The notes: generated by a model from the letters alone, not told the origin. A stretch of DNA of 64,000 nt from Pseudopontixanthobacter vadosimaris (GCF_012979275.1 NZ_JABASZ010000025.1:124001-188000), one strand, 5' to 3'. Counted from the stretch's first letter, positions 9,980-19,344 are shown. Numbers and translations are program-made.

Positions 9980-12700
9980 ATGGCGGATGCGGATCAGGCA
10001 GCGGACTGGGAGGGCGCATTGAACCGCGCGCGCGCGCATGCGCCGTTCCTCGCCCGCGGGCTGGAGCGACTGCCCGACATTGCCGCCCTGCTGGACGAAG
10101 GGCGCGGCGAGGAAGCCCTGATGCTGGCCAAGCAGGCCGGAGAGGGCGTGACCGACACGGCGATAGCCCTTCGCCGCGAGAAGCTGGCGCTGGCCGTCAC
10201 GCTGGCAGTCGGCGACCTGGCCGGTGCATTCACTCTCGACCGCGTTATGCATGAACTGTCCGCCTTTGCCGACCGGGCACTGGACCGGGCGATCACTGCC
10301 GCCATCCTGCGGCGCGTACCCGATGCGCAGCCTGCCGGCTTTTTCGCGCTGGCGCTTGGCAAGCACGGCGCGCGCGAACTCAACTACAGCTCCGACATCG
10401 ATCCGATCCTGCTCTATGACGCAGAGACCTTGCCACGCCGCTCCCGGGACGAACCCGGCGAAGCGGCGCAACGCTATGCCCGCGATATCGTGCAGATGCT
10501 GTCGCAGAACACGGCGGAAGGCTACGTCTTCCGCGTCGATCTGCGGCTCCGCCCGGCGAGCGAGGTCAGCCCGCTGGCAATCTCCACCGCAGCGGCGCTG
10601 GTGCATTACGAATCCAGCGCGCTTGCCTGGGAACGTGCCGCCTTCATCCGTGCCCGTTCCTGTGCCGGTGAGATTGCGGCAGGCCGTGACTTCCTGTCAG
10701 CCATCGATGGCTTCATCTGGCGGCGCAGCCTCGATTTCGGGGCGATCGATGCAATCCGCCGTCTGACGCTGCGGATCAGGGCGGGGCATGACGGCCCGCG
10801 CGTCCCCGGACCGAGCTATAGCGTCAAGCACGGGCGCGGCGGTATACGGGAGGTCGAATTCTTTGCCCAGACGCATCAGCTGGTGCATGGCGGGCGCGAT
10901 CCGACCCTGCGGCTGCGCGGCACGCGGCCCGCTCTCGATGCGCTGGCGGCTGCCGGGCGCATTGCTGCGGAGGAAGCAGGGGCCCTGGGCGAGGCCTACG
11001 ACCGGCTGCGGACCGTCGAACATCGCCTGCAGATGGTCGAGGATCAGCAGACGCATGAATTGCCGGGCGGCGCGGCGCTGGACAATGTCGCCCGGTTGGA
11101 CGGGCTGGCGGACGGCGAGGCGCTGGTGGCCGGACTGACGCAGACGACGGAACAGGTGGGGCTGCGCTTCGACGCCCTGATCGAAGAGGATACGCCCGCC
11201 GCATCGAGCGTGGCTGGCAGCGCGGGCGCGCTGGCGGTGCGGCTCGGCGCCCTGGGCTTCGACGAACCCGCTGCGCTTGCCAGCCGCATCGAAGGGTGGA
11301 GCGATGGCCGCTACCGCGCGCTTCGCAGCGAAGAAGCCCGGCAGGCTTTCGACGATGTGCTGCCGGATCTCCTGGCGGCGCTGGCCGAGGCGCCGGAGCC
11401 GGACCGCGCTATCCTGCGGTGGGAGAAGGTGCTTGCCGCCGTGCCTTCGGCCATCAATCTCTTTCGCCTGCTGGGTGCCCGGCCTGCCCTGCTTTCGCAA
11501 CTGATCGCGATCCTGTCGCTCGCGCCCCCGCTGGCGGACGTGCTGGGCCGCCGCCCCGAACTGCTCGACACGCTGATCGACCGTTCGGCCTTCGACCTGC
11601 CCGGCGGGGTCGGCGCGCTGGCCGCGCGCATGGCGGCGCGCCCCATGGCGCTCGGTTCGGATTACGAGGATGTGCTCGACCGAATTCGCGTGGTCACGGG
11701 CGAAACGCGTTTCATGCTGGGCGTGCAACTGATCGAAGCGGCGCATGACCCGTTGAAGATCGCGGCGGCGCTGTCCCATACGGCCGAGGCCGCGATTCGC
11801 GTGGCGGTGTCTGCTGCCGAAACGGTGTTCATCCAGAAGCACGGCACCGTTCCCGGCGCCGAACTGGTGGTGCTCGGCCTAGGCCGGCTGGGAGGGGGGT
11901 ATCTTACTCACGCCAGCGATCTCGATATCGTCTATCTGTTCTCCGGCTCGCATTCGGGTGAATCGGACGGGCCGAGACCGCTGGGAGCGACTTTGTATTT
12001 CAACCGGCTGGCGCAGCGGGTTTCCGCCGCGCTCAGCGTACCCACGGCACAGGGCGCGCTTTACGAGGTGGACACGCGGCTCCGGCCGCAAGGCAACCAG
12101 GGGCCGCTGGCGGTCAGCATGGAAAGCTTCGCCCGCTATCAGCGCGAGCAGGCATGGACATGGGAACATATGGCGCTGACCCGCGCCCGCCCGCTTGCCG
12201 GATCGCGCGAGGCGCGGCGCAATCTGAAGTCGCTGATCGGCGAAATCCTTTCCGCTCCGCGTAAAGAGGCCGATCTGAAGGATGCGGTGCTGGCAATGCG
12301 GGCGGACATGGCCGCGCACAAGAAGCCGCAGGGCATCCTCGATACCAAGCTGCTGCGGGGCGGATTGGTCGATCTGGAATTCATCGTCCACTTCCTGCAA
12401 TTGCGTGAACAGACGGCGTTCACGCCACATCTGCCGCAGGCCATCGCGCAGCTCGCCGCTGCCGGCCTCCCGACCGGCGCGCTGGCGGATGCGGAGGGCT
12501 TCATGACCCGGCTGCTGGTGGCGGCCCGGCTGGTCGCGCCCGATCTCTCCTGCCCACCGGGCGCCGCGCAAGCCGTGCTTGCCAGGGCCTGCGGCAGCGC
12601 GGATTTCGCCGCCCTGCTGAAGGAGTTTGCGGCAATGCGCCGGATCGTGGCCGATTGCTGGCGGGCTGTTTTCGATGTCGAACTGGAGGTGGAAGAATGA
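9980..12700 (+). CDS. glnE: bifunctional glutamine synthetase adenylyltransferase/deadenylase
   Basis: Attaches AMP to, and removes it from, glutamine synthetase in response to the PII/glutamine signal, tuning ammonia assimilation. The 906-residue protein holds two nucleotidyltransferase domains: the N-terminal one with LNYSSDIDPILLYD at about residue 133, and the C-terminal one with THASDLDIVYLFSG at about 642. Each keeps its D-x-D metal site. The ATG at 9980 is preferred; the frame continues upstream, but that part has no family likeness and reaches into the divergent peptidase promoter region. The stop overlaps the peroxiredoxin start (ATGA), and DUF455 follows with another overlap, so the three form one operon. 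Confidence 0.96.
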   Translation: MADADQAADWEGALNRARAHAPFLARGLERLPDIAALLDEGRGEEALMLAKQAGEGVTDTAIALRREKLALAVTLAVGDLAGAFTLDRVMHELSAFADRALDRAITAAILRRVPDAQPAGFFALALGKHGARELNYSSDIDPILLYDAETLPRRSRDEPGEAAQRYARDIVQMLSQNTAEGYVFRVDLRLRPASEVSPLAISTAAALVHYESSALAWERAAFIRARSCAGEIAAGRDFLSAIDGFIWRRSLDFGAIDAIRRLTLRIRAGHDGPRVPGPSYSVKHGRGGIREVEFFAQTHQLVHGGRDPTLRLRGTRPALDALAAAGRIAAEEAGALGEAYDRLRTVEHRLQMVEDQQTHELPGGAALDNVARLDGLADGEALVAGLTQTTEQVGLRFDALIEEDTPAASSVAGSAGALAVRLGALGFDEPAALASRIEGWSDGRYRALRSEEARQAFDDVLPDLLAALAEAPEPDRAILRWEKVLAAVPSAINLFRLLGARPALLSQLIAILSLAPPLADVLGRRPELLDTLIDRSAFDLPGGVGALAARMAARPMALGSDYEDVLDRIRVVTGETRFMLGVQLIEAAHDPLKIAAALSHTAEAAIRVAVSAAETVFIQKHGTVPGAELVVLGLGRLGGGYLTHASDLDIVYLFSGSHSGESDGPRPLGATLYFNRLAQRVSAALSVPTAQGALYEVDTRLRPQGNQGPLAVSMESFARYQREQAWTWEHMALTRARPLAGSREARRNLKSLIGEILSAPRKEADLKDAVLAMRADMAAHKKPQGILDTKLLRGGLVDLEFIVHFLQLREQTAFTPHLPQAIAQLAAAGLPTGALADAEGFMTRLLVAARLVAPDLSCPPGAAQAVLARACGSADFAALLKEFAAMRRIVADCWRAVFDVELEVEE

Positions 12701-13176
12701 TGCCGGAACCCGGAAACCCGCTGCCCGATATCGGGCTGGAAACCGCCGAGGGCGGTCAGGTCACTCCTGCGCGGCACCACGCCGAACATCCCGGCCGCCG
12801 GCTGGTGCTGTTCTTCTATCCACGGGATAATACGCCCGGCTGCACCGCCGAAGCGCAGGATTTCTCAGCGCTGCACGACCGCTTCGCCGCGGCTGGCACC
12901 GATCTGCTGGGCATCAGCAAGGATACCCCGCGCAAGCATCGCAATTTCATCGCCCGACATGGCCTTACCGTACCGCTGGCGACCGATGCCCAAGAGGGCG
13001 GCCTGTCGGACGCACTCGGGCTGTGGAGGGAGAAGCAGATGTACGGGAAGACCTACATGGGCATGGTCCGCACCACCATCCTGCTGGATGGCGCGGGTAA
13101 TGTCCTGCGGATATGGCCCAAGGTGCGGGTTAAAGGCCATGCGCAAGAGGTCCTCGCGACGGTCGAGGGGCGGTGA
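12697..13176 (+). CDS. peroxiredoxin, BCP/PrxQ-like, single-cysteine form
   Basis: A thiol peroxidase of 159 residues that reduces hydroperoxides in the cytoplasm. The peroxidatic site is FFYPRDNTPGCTAEAQDF, with Cys49 as the only cysteine in the protein. Most BCP proteins have a resolving Cys five residues later (PGCTxEAC); here that position is Gln, so this one must work as a 1-Cys enzyme or with an external thiol. The rest (GISKDTPRKHRNFI, MVRTTILLDGAGNVLRIW) is normal for the family. It is translationally coupled to glnE (ATGA) and to the DUF455 gene downstream (GTGATG). Confidence 0.92.
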   Translation: MMPEPGNPLPDIGLETAEGGQVTPARHHAEHPGRRLVLFFYPRDNTPGCTAEAQDFSALHDRFAAAGTDLLGISKDTPRKHRNFIARHGLTVPLATDAQEGGLSDALGLWREKQMYGKTYMGMVRTTILLDGAGNVLRIWPKVRVKGHAQEVLATVEGR

Positions 13177-14033
13177 TGACGGGCGAACAAGTGGCGCTGG
13201 CTGAGACCGTTCGCAATTCGGGCGGATCAGGACTCGGGCGCACAGCCAGTGTATCTTCCGCGATTGCCGCCGCCCTGATGACGGCCGACCCGCAGGCCAA
13301 AGTCATGGCAACCCGCGGGATCGCACGCGATTGGCGCCTGGGCCGCCTCTCCTTCACTTTCGCCAGATCCATGCCTGTCCGGCCCGCCCGGCCAGCAGAG
13401 CCCGTGCTGTTGCCGCCCGCGCAGATGCCGCGCCGGGGCAAGGGCGGGTCGGAGCGCAACCGGATCGCGATGTGGCACAGCCTTGCCCATATCGAATATG
13501 TGGCCATCGATCTCGCCCTCGATATGGCGGGCCGCTTCGGTGCCGCCATGGGCGAGGAGTTCGTGTCGGATTTCCTGTCCGTCGCGGCGGACGAGGCCAT
13601 GCATTTCGCCCTGCTGGACCGCAAATTGCGCCTGATGGGCAGCCATTACGGCGCTCTGCCCGCCCATTCAGGCCTGTGGGAAACGGCCGAGCGCACTGCC
13701 CATGACGTCGCCGCGCGGCTCGCCATCGTGCCCATGGTGCTGGAAGCGCGGGGGCTGGACGTCACCCCACCGATGATCGCGCGGGTCAGATCCCAGGGCG
13801 ACGAGAATGGCGCACGAATCCTCACCCGCATTCTGGACGATGAAATCCGGCATGTCGGCTTTGGCACGAAGCATTTCGTCGCCAGATGCCGCGACGAACG
13901 GATTTCACCGCAAAAACGGTGGAAATCCTTACTGAAAACTTACTTCAGGGGCGGATTGAAGGGTCCGTTCAACGACTCGGCGCGTCTCGCCGCCGGTCTG
14001 TCGCAGGACTTCTATGCCGGTCTTGCCTCGTAA
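13176..14033 (+). CDS. DUF455 ferritin-like protein
   Basis: A 285-residue protein of the DUF455 family, predicted to be a ferritin-like helical bundle with a di-metal site. Candidate metal ligands sit in MWHSLAHIEYVAID (about residues 98-111), AADEAMHFALLD and ILDDEIRHVGFG, the E...ExxH arrangement of ferritin-like folds. The function is not established; the family is often described as rRNA/tRNA-hydroxylase-like. The ATG at 13176 is taken because AGGGG lies five bases before it; a GTG one codon earlier is possible. It is the last gene of the glnE-peroxiredoxin operon. Confidence 0.85.
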   Translation: MTGEQVALAETVRNSGGSGLGRTASVSSAIAAALMTADPQAKVMATRGIARDWRLGRLSFTFARSMPVRPARPAEPVLLPPAQMPRRGKGGSERNRIAMWHSLAHIEYVAIDLALDMAGRFGAAMGEEFVSDFLSVAADEAMHFALLDRKLRLMGSHYGALPAHSGLWETAERTAHDVAARLAIVPMVLEARGLDVTPPMIARVRSQGDENGARILTRILDDEIRHVGFGTKHFVARCRDERISPQKRWKSLLKTYFRGGLKGPFNDSARLAAGLSQDFYAGLAS

Positions 14034-14182
14034 AGCTTTGACTGGCTAACCCGATAATTAACGAGGCGGGGCACGGTTCCCACTTTCGAGAAAATAGTTT
14101 CCACCCCGATCCTGGATCGTCGGGGCGCAGGAAACGGGGTCATGCGGTGCCTTCGCGGTGCCGGAGAAAAAGGACGGGAACT

Positions 14183-14893
14183 TTGGTCGCAATCATCTCC
14201 AAGCACGGTATTTCGGATCGCAGGATTTCAGGTAAGGCGGCAGCGGCAGGGATGGCCTTCTGCATGGCCATGATGGCCCATCCGGCACTCGCCAACAGCG
14301 CCGCTGCCGACATTACCGCCCCGGTGCGCGATGCCCAAGCTTCCCCGCTCGGCGGCGGCGACGAACAGTTCCGCCAGCTTTTCGCCAGCTGGGAATCGCT
14401 CGACAATGGCGGCGTGCAGACGGTCCAGCCCACTGCGGTTGCGGTTCCTTCGCGGATGCCGGTCGATGGCGTGCGGCTTTCCAGCGATTACGGCATGCGC
14501 AACCACCCGGTCATCGGCGGCCGCCGCGCGCACAAGGGTGTCGACCTTGCCGGCCCCACCGGCACGCCCATCTACGCCACGGCGGACGGCCTGGTCGAAA
14601 CCGCGAAGAATTTCTCCAGCTACGGCCTCTATGTCCGCATCGAACATGGCGCACGGCTGGAAACGCGTTACGCTCACATGTCGCGCCTGGCGGTTGCCGC
14701 TGGCGAGCGGGTGAAGAAGGGCGACATCATCGGCTATATCGGCAGCACCGGCCGTTCGACCGGCCCGCATCTGCATTACGAAGTCCGCATCGACGGCGAA
14801 GCGGTCAATCCCATTCCCTACATGGTCGAAAGCGAAGCGCAGCAGGCCTTCGCACTCGCGACCGGTCAGGGCGGCATGGGCGGCGGTGACTGA
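14183..14893 (+). CDS. M23-family (LytM) peptidoglycan endopeptidase, exported
   Basis: Cuts peptide cross-links in peptidoglycan, or acts as a LytM-type factor, in the periplasm. The C-terminal LytM domain (about 90-215) has RAHKGVDLAG with zinc ligands His117 and Asp121, TRYAHMSR, and GPHLHYEVRIDG with the HxH pair 196/198, so the site is complete. The N-terminus reads as a signal peptide with a basic start, a hydrophobic run and probable cleavage after HPALA. I set the start at a TTG (14183) because AAAAGGACGGGAA sits just upstream; a GTG at 14147 in frame has no such site. A terminator follows. Confidence 0.88.
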   Translation: MVAIISKHGISDRRISGKAAAAGMAFCMAMMAHPALANSAAADITAPVRDAQASPLGGGDEQFRQLFASWESLDNGGVQTVQPTAVAVPSRMPVDGVRLSSDYGMRNHPVIGGRRAHKGVDLAGPTGTPIYATADGLVETAKNFSSYGLYVRIEHGARLETRYAHMSRLAVAAGERVKKGDIIGYIGSTGRSTGPHLHYEVRIDGEAVNPIPYMVESEAQQAFALATGQGGMGGGD

Positions 14894-14927
14894 TAATCCA
14901 GGCATTTGCCCTGCCCAGGGGCTGCTG

Positions 14928-14961
14928 AAAAGGCGGTGCGGAGCGATCCGGCCGCCTTTTT
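14928..14961 (+). terminator. rho-independent terminator after the M23 peptidase
   Basis: Nine-base stem AAAAGGCGG (14928-14936) with CCGCCTTTT (14952-14960), a 15-nt loop containing a smaller CGGA/TCCG stem, and a T run. It lies 35 bp past the peptidase stop and separates it from the acyl-CoA synthetase. Confidence 0.75.
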
Positions 14962-15013
14962 GCTTGCCCGCTGCCCGCCTGCGGCTAGTCTGCCGGGTGG
15001 AGAGGACGAGAAT

Positions 15014-16543
15014 ATGCACCCGATAATACATGCGCAGGGCCGACCGGATCGGCCCGCCATCATCATGGCGGAAAGCGGCGAGACGGTCAGCTACGCCGAA
15101 CTGGACGCCCGCGCCAATCGTGCCGCGCATCTGCTGCGGGATCGCGGGTTGCAACCGGGCGATGCCTTCGCAGTGCTGATGGAAAATCATTCCCGTTTTT
15201 TCGACCTGGTGTGGGGGTCGCAGCGCGCAGGCACGATGATGGTGCCGATCTCGACCCGCCTGACCGCCAGCGAAATCGCCTATATGATCGAAGACAGCGG
15301 CAGCAAATTGCTGATCGCCTCCATCGCCTATGCAGAAGTTCTGGACGGGATTCGCGAACGGTGCCCGCAATTGCCGGTGCTGGTGCTGGGCGGCGCCGAG
15401 CCCGGCGAATCCCTGGTGGCGGCTCTTGACCGGCAACCCGGCACGCCCATAGCGGACCCTGCGCCCGGCATAACGATGCTGTACAGTTCCGGCACGACCG
15501 GGCGACCCAAGGGCATCCGTCCGGCCCCGCCCGAATCGGAGGATGTGACGGAAGCCGTGCCGCTGGTCGGCCTGGCCGTCATGGGTGCAGGCTGGCCCGC
15601 CGATGGTGACATGGTCTATCTGTCGCCCGCGCCGCTTTACCATGCTGCCCCGCTGGGGTGGTGCACCACCGTCCATCGGCTGGGCGGCACCGTCGTCGTG
15701 ATGGAGAAATTCGACCCCGAGAAGGCGCTCGCCGCAATCGAGAATTACTCGGTTACGGACAGCCAGTGGGTGCCGACCCATTTCATCCGCATGCTGAAGC
15801 TGCCCGAAGAGATCCGGCAGCGATACGATCTGTCCAGCCACCGCAGCGCGATACACGCCGCTGCGCCTTGCCCGGTGCCGGTAAAGCGCCTGATGATCGA
15901 ATGGTGGGGGCCGATCGTGACCGAATATTATGCCGGTTCGGAGGGGATCGGCATGACCCTCATCAAGAGCGAAGAGTGGCTGGAGCATCCTGGCTCCGTG
16001 GGCCGGGCGATCTACGGCACCCTCCACATCTGCGGGCCGGATGGGGAGGAAGTGCCCGCAGGCACCGACGGACTGGTCTATTTCGAGAACGCGCGCCTGC
16101 CAGCCTATCACAACGATGCGGAAAAGACCGCCGATGCGATGCACCCGGCGGGCTGGATGACGCTGGGCGACATCGGCCATGTCGATGATGACGGTTTTCT
16201 CACGCTGACTGACCGCAAAAGCCACATGATCATCTCGGGCGGCGTGAACATCTATCCGCAGGAGATCGAAAACCTGCTCGTCACTCACCCGAAGGTGATG
16301 GACGCCGCAGTGATCGGTGCGCCGCATGATGATCTTGGAGAAGAGGTGGTCGCGGTAATCCAGCCGATGAACATAAATGATGCGGGCGAGGCGCTGGAAG
16401 CGGAACTGCGCGAATACCTTGCCGCCGATCTTTCCCGGATCAAGATGCCGCGGCGGATCGACTTCCGCCCCCATCTGCCGCGTGAGGCGAACGGCAAGCT
16501 TTATAAACGGGAATTGCGCGACGAATATGCCGCACAGGGATAG
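15014..16543 (+). CDS. acyl-CoA synthetase (AMP-binding enzyme, FadD-like)
   Basis: Activates a carboxylic acid to its CoA thioester through an acyl-adenylate. The 509-residue protein carries the ANL-superfamily marks in order: MLYSSGTTGRPKGI at about 155-168 (P-loop), YYAGSEGIG at about 304, WMTLGDIGHVDDDGFLTLTD (hinge region, near 380-400), GGVNIYPQEIE near 410, and LPREANGKLYKREL with the C-terminal catalytic Lys. The acid used is not evident; the order of motifs resembles the medium/long-chain and steroid-side-chain type enzymes. The ATG at 15014 has GGAGAGGA upstream. It sits alone between a terminator and a stress-type lipoprotein gene. Confidence 0.9.
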   Translation: MHPIIHAQGRPDRPAIIMAESGETVSYAELDARANRAAHLLRDRGLQPGDAFAVLMENHSRFFDLVWGSQRAGTMMVPISTRLTASEIAYMIEDSGSKLLIASIAYAEVLDGIRERCPQLPVLVLGGAEPGESLVAALDRQPGTPIADPAPGITMLYSSGTTGRPKGIRPAPPESEDVTEAVPLVGLAVMGAGWPADGDMVYLSPAPLYHAAPLGWCTTVHRLGGTVVVMEKFDPEKALAAIENYSVTDSQWVPTHFIRMLKLPEEIRQRYDLSSHRSAIHAAAPCPVPVKRLMIEWWGPIVTEYYAGSEGIGMTLIKSEEWLEHPGSVGRAIYGTLHICGPDGEEVPAGTDGLVYFENARLPAYHNDAEKTADAMHPAGWMTLGDIGHVDDDGFLTLTDRKSHMIISGGVNIYPQEIENLLVTHPKVMDAAVIGAPHDDLGEEVVAVIQPMNINDAGEALEAELREYLAADLSRIKMPRRIDFRPHLPREANGKLYKRELRDEYAAQG

Positions 16544-16571
16544 GGTTATGCTTCGACGGTGCCTTGAAGGC

Positions 16572-16597
16572 GGAACGAAGACCGGGGTCTGACCGTT
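16572..16597 (+). promoter_or_regulatory. candidate EcfG-type general stress promoter
   Basis: GGAAC (16572-16576), a 17-nt spacer and CGTT (16594-16597) match the alphaproteobacterial EcfG consensus GGAAC-N16/17-CGTT exactly. It lies 57 bp before the lipoprotein start at 16654. Confidence 0.6.
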
Positions 16598-16653
16598 TGG
16601 ATCCGACTTGGCACGAAGGTGGCGTGGCGAGAACACGCTGTTGGAGAGCTTCG

Positions 16654-16977
16654 ATGAAAATTACGATTCTACCTGTACTCGCGGCTGGAACGATGCTGCT
16701 CGGCGGATGCGCGGCTGGCTTAGGCGGTGGCGGCCTTTTCGGCGATATCCTCGGCGGCAATGTGCGGAACGACAAAGACCGGTTCGAAAGGGCCGCTGCC
16801 AATGCCTGTGGACGTGAGGCGTCCCGTTATGGCCGCGTCGCTATTTCCGAGGTCAGGCAGACCAGCCGCGAAATCGTCCGTGTCGATGGCCGGGTCCAGA
16901 CGCGCGATCGTTACGAGCGGCGCTTCAGTTGCATCTTTCGCAGCGATGGCCGGATCGTCGATTTCCGGATCGACTGA
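16654..16977 (+). CDS. small lipoprotein of unknown function
   Basis: A 107-residue exported lipoprotein: the lipobox LLGGC places the acylated cysteine at residue 19. A glycine-rich linker (about 20-35) follows, then a compact domain with two cysteines (in NACGREASRYGR and RFSCIFRSDG) that could pair. The start at 16654 has GGAGAGC seven bases upstream; the frame is open further upstream, but that part overlaps the EcfG-like promoter. I do not recognise the family beyond its sphingomonad look. A stress-induced envelope role is an inference from the promoter only. Confidence 0.75.
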   Translation: MKITILPVLAAGTMLLGGCAAGLGGGGLFGDILGGNVRNDKDRFERAAANACGREASRYGRVAISEVRQTSREIVRVDGRVQTRDRYERRFSCIFRSDGRIVDFRID

Positions 16978-17025
16978 TCAGGCAGAGCTGCTTGCTCCCG
17001 ACGCAGGCGGCTGCGGAAACCTGAA

Positions 17026-17901
17026 TTATTGCCCCAGCAGCCGCTCTGCGACTTGCCTGACTTCCGCTCCGATGTCGCTGCGTTCGAGTGAAAGGGCCAG
17101 GGTGGCCTCGACATAGCCGGCCTTGTTGCCGCAGTCATAGCGCGCTCCGGCGAAAGTCACGGCGTTGAACGGCTGGCTGCCGATCATCCTGGCCATGGCG
17201 TCGGTCAACTGGATTTCGCCGCCCGCCCCTTTTTCGTGGCTCTGCAGGGTTTTCATCACTTCGGGCTGGAGAATATACCGGCCGGACACGATCTTGTTTG
17301 AAGGAGCATTCTCGATGGCGGGTTTCTCGACCAGCCCGCGCACCTCGGTCAGCGCTCCGTCCTCTGCGCCGGGATCGATCACCCCGTAATTCGGCACCTC
17401 GTCATCGGGAACTTCGATGACGCTGATCAGATTGCCTCCGGTGCGGGCATAGGCATCGACCATCTGCCTCATGCATCCCGGGGCACCCCACATCAATTCG
17501 TCGGGCAGCAGGACCGCGAAGGGTTCGTCGCCGACGATATCCCGCGCGCACCAGACGGCATGGCCCAGGCCCAGCGGCTCCTGCTGCCTGACATAGGCGC
17601 AATTGCCCGGCATCAGCCGCGTTCCTTCCAGCAGCGACATGTCCTTGCCCCGTTCCGCCATCGTCGCTTCCAGCTCATAGGCGATATCGAAATGATCCTC
17701 GATCGAGGATTTGCCGCGCCCGGTCACGAAGATCATCTGTTCGATGCCGGCTTCGCGTGCCTCGTCCACCGCATATTGGATCAGCGGGCGGTCGATGATC
17801 GGCATCATCTCCTTCGGGATGGCCTTGGTCGCGGGGAGGAAGCGGGTGCCGAGTCCGGCAACGGGGAAGACGGCTTTCTTGATCGGTCGATGCTGGGTCA
17901 T
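17026..17901 (-). CDS. galU: UTP-glucose-1-phosphate uridylyltransferase
   Basis: Makes UDP-glucose from UTP and glucose-1-phosphate for envelope polysaccharides. The 291-residue length is normal. The nucleotide-binding signature VAGLGTRFLPATKAIPKEMM begins near residue 14, followed by IDRPLIQYAVDEA, the FAVLLPDELM segment around the catalytic acid, and the VEKPAIENAPSN loop. It converges on the lipoprotein gene and is divergent from murA. UDP-glucose could feed the partly decayed polysaccharide genes at 28.6-31 kb and other glycans. Confidence 0.95.
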   Translation of the reverse strand: MTQHRPIKKAVFPVAGLGTRFLPATKAIPKEMMPIIDRPLIQYAVDEAREAGIEQMIFVTGRGKSSIEDHFDIAYELEATMAERGKDMSLLEGTRLMPGNCAYVRQQEPLGLGHAVWCARDIVGDEPFAVLLPDELMWGAPGCMRQMVDAYARTGGNLISVIEVPDDEVPNYGVIDPGAEDGALTEVRGLVEKPAIENAPSNKIVSGRYILQPEVMKTLQSHEKGAGGEIQLTDAMARMIGSQPFNAVTFAGARYDCGNKAGYVEATLALSLERSDIGAEVRQVAERLLGQ

Positions 17902-18015
17902 GGGGCGTGGGTGATAGGGAAGTTGCGCGGCACGTCAATCGGCGTGGGTTGAAGGTGGCAGGTTTTTTGCCTCCGCCGCTTGCCCCTTGCAGCATACAGT
18001 CTACACGGTGGCGCG

Positions 18016-19299
18016 ATGGACAAGATCATCATTCGTGGCGGCAAGAGGCTGTCCGGCACCATCCCCATCTCCGGCGCCAAGAACGCCGCGCTGACGCTGA
18101 TTCCCTGCGCCTTGCTGACGGAGGAACCGCTGACCCTGCGAAACCTGCCGCGCCTCGCCGATATCGACGGCTTCCAGCATCTGATGACGCAATTCGGTGC
18201 GTCCACCACGGTGGCGGGCAAACGGCCGGAGGATTTCGGCCGCGTCGTCACGATGGAGGCGCCGCGGCTTACCTCCACCGTCGCGCCTTACGATCTGGTG
18301 CGCAAGATGCGCGCATCCATCCTGGTGCTCGGCCCCCTGCTGGCGCGCGCGGGCGAGGCGACCGTGTCGCTGCCCGGCGGCTGCGCCATCGGCAACCGCC
18401 CCATCGACCTGCATCTAAAGGTGCTGGAAGCGCTCGGCGCCGACATCGAACTGGCGCAGGGCTATGTCAGGGCCGCCGCGCCCGATGGCGGCCTGCCGGG
18501 CGGCGATTTCACCTTTCCGGTTGTTTCGGTCGGGGCGACGGAGAACGCCCTCATGACGGCGGTATTGGCGAATGGCACGAGCCGCCTGTCCAACGCCGCC
18601 CGCGAACCCGAGATCGTCGATCTGTGCAACCTGCTGGTCGCCATGGGTGCCGAGATCGAGGACATTGGTTCCGGCGATCTGACCGTTCACGGCGTCAAGC
18701 GGCTGTTCGGCACGACCTACAAGGTCATGCCCGACCGGATCGAGGCCGGTTCCTACGCCTGCGCCGCAGCGATCACCGGCGGCGACGTGCTGCTCGACGG
18801 CGCGAAGGAGAGCGACATGGCGGCAACCCTGCACGCGTTGCGGAACATCGGCGTTGCCTGCGAGGTGGAGAAAACCGGCATTCGCGTTACAGCCGATGGG
18901 CCGTTGAAGCCCGTGAACCTGTCCACCGCGCCCTATCCCGGGCTTGCCACCGACATGCAGGCGCAATTGATGGCGCTGCTCTGCCGTGCGGAAGGCACCA
19001 GCGTGCTGACTGAAACCATATTCGAAAACCGTTACATGCATGTGCCCGAACTGGCGCGCATGGGCGCGCATATCGAGACGTCGGGGCGAACGGCCATCGT
19101 GCATGGCGTGGACCGGATGACCGGTGCCGAGGTCATGGCCACCGATCTGCGCGCATCGATGAGCCTGATCATTGCCGGACTGGCGGCCGACGGAGAAACG
19201 CAGGTGCGGCGCATTTACCATCTCGACCGCGGTTACGAGCGGCTGGAGGAAAAGCTGGCGCAGGCAGGCGCGGATATCGAACGGATCGGCGACGAATAA
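18016..19299 (+). CDS. murA: UDP-N-acetylglucosamine 1-carboxyvinyltransferase
   Basis: Transfers enolpyruvate from PEP to UDP-GlcNAc, the first committed step of peptidoglycan synthesis. The 427-residue protein has the N-terminal [14 protein letters not shown], the active-site loop [12 protein letters not shown] with Cys123 (the fosfomycin-reactive residue is present), and the C-terminal [20 protein letters not shown]. The ATG at 18016 is chosen because MDKIIIRGG is the family start; an in-frame extension upstream has no likeness. It is divergent from galU with about 114 bp between. Confidence 0.96.
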   Translation: MDKIIIRGGKRLSGTIPISGAKNAALTLIPCALLTEEPLTLRNLPRLADIDGFQHLMTQFGASTTVAGKRPEDFGRVVTMEAPRLTSTVAPYDLVRKMRASILVLGPLLARAGEATVSLPGGCAIGNRPIDLHLKVLEALGADIELAQGYVRAAAPDGGLPGGDFTFPVVSVGATENALMTAVLANGTSRLSNAAREPEIVDLCNLLVAMGAEIEDIGSGDLTVHGVKRLFGTTYKVMPDRIEAGSYACAAAITGGDVLLDGAKESDMAATLHALRNIGVACEVEKTGIRVTADGPLKPVNLSTAPYPGLATDMQAQLMALLCRAEGTSVLTETIFENRYMHVPELARMGAHIETSGRTAIVHGVDRMTGAEVMATDLRASMSLIIAGLAADGETQVRRIYHLDRGYERLEEKLAQAGADIERIGDE

Positions 19300-19319
19300 G
19301 GCATTTTGCCGAACTACCC

Positions 19320-19344
19320 GGACCCTTTGCCCGCTTGCTGCGTT
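19320..19344 (+). promoter_or_regulatory. candidate EcfG-type promoter (one mismatch)
   Basis: GGACC (19320-19324), a 16-nt spacer and CGTT (19341-19344), differing from GGAAC-N16-CGTT at one base. It lies 26 bp before the small protein at 19371, right after murA. The downstream gene type supports stress control. Confidence 0.4.

Noticed and set aside
14228-16636. 802-codon minus-strand frame opposite the M23 peptidase and acyl-CoA synthetase
   Set aside because: It spans two unrelated genes and their terminator on the opposite strand, with no likeness to any protein. It is a shadow frame.
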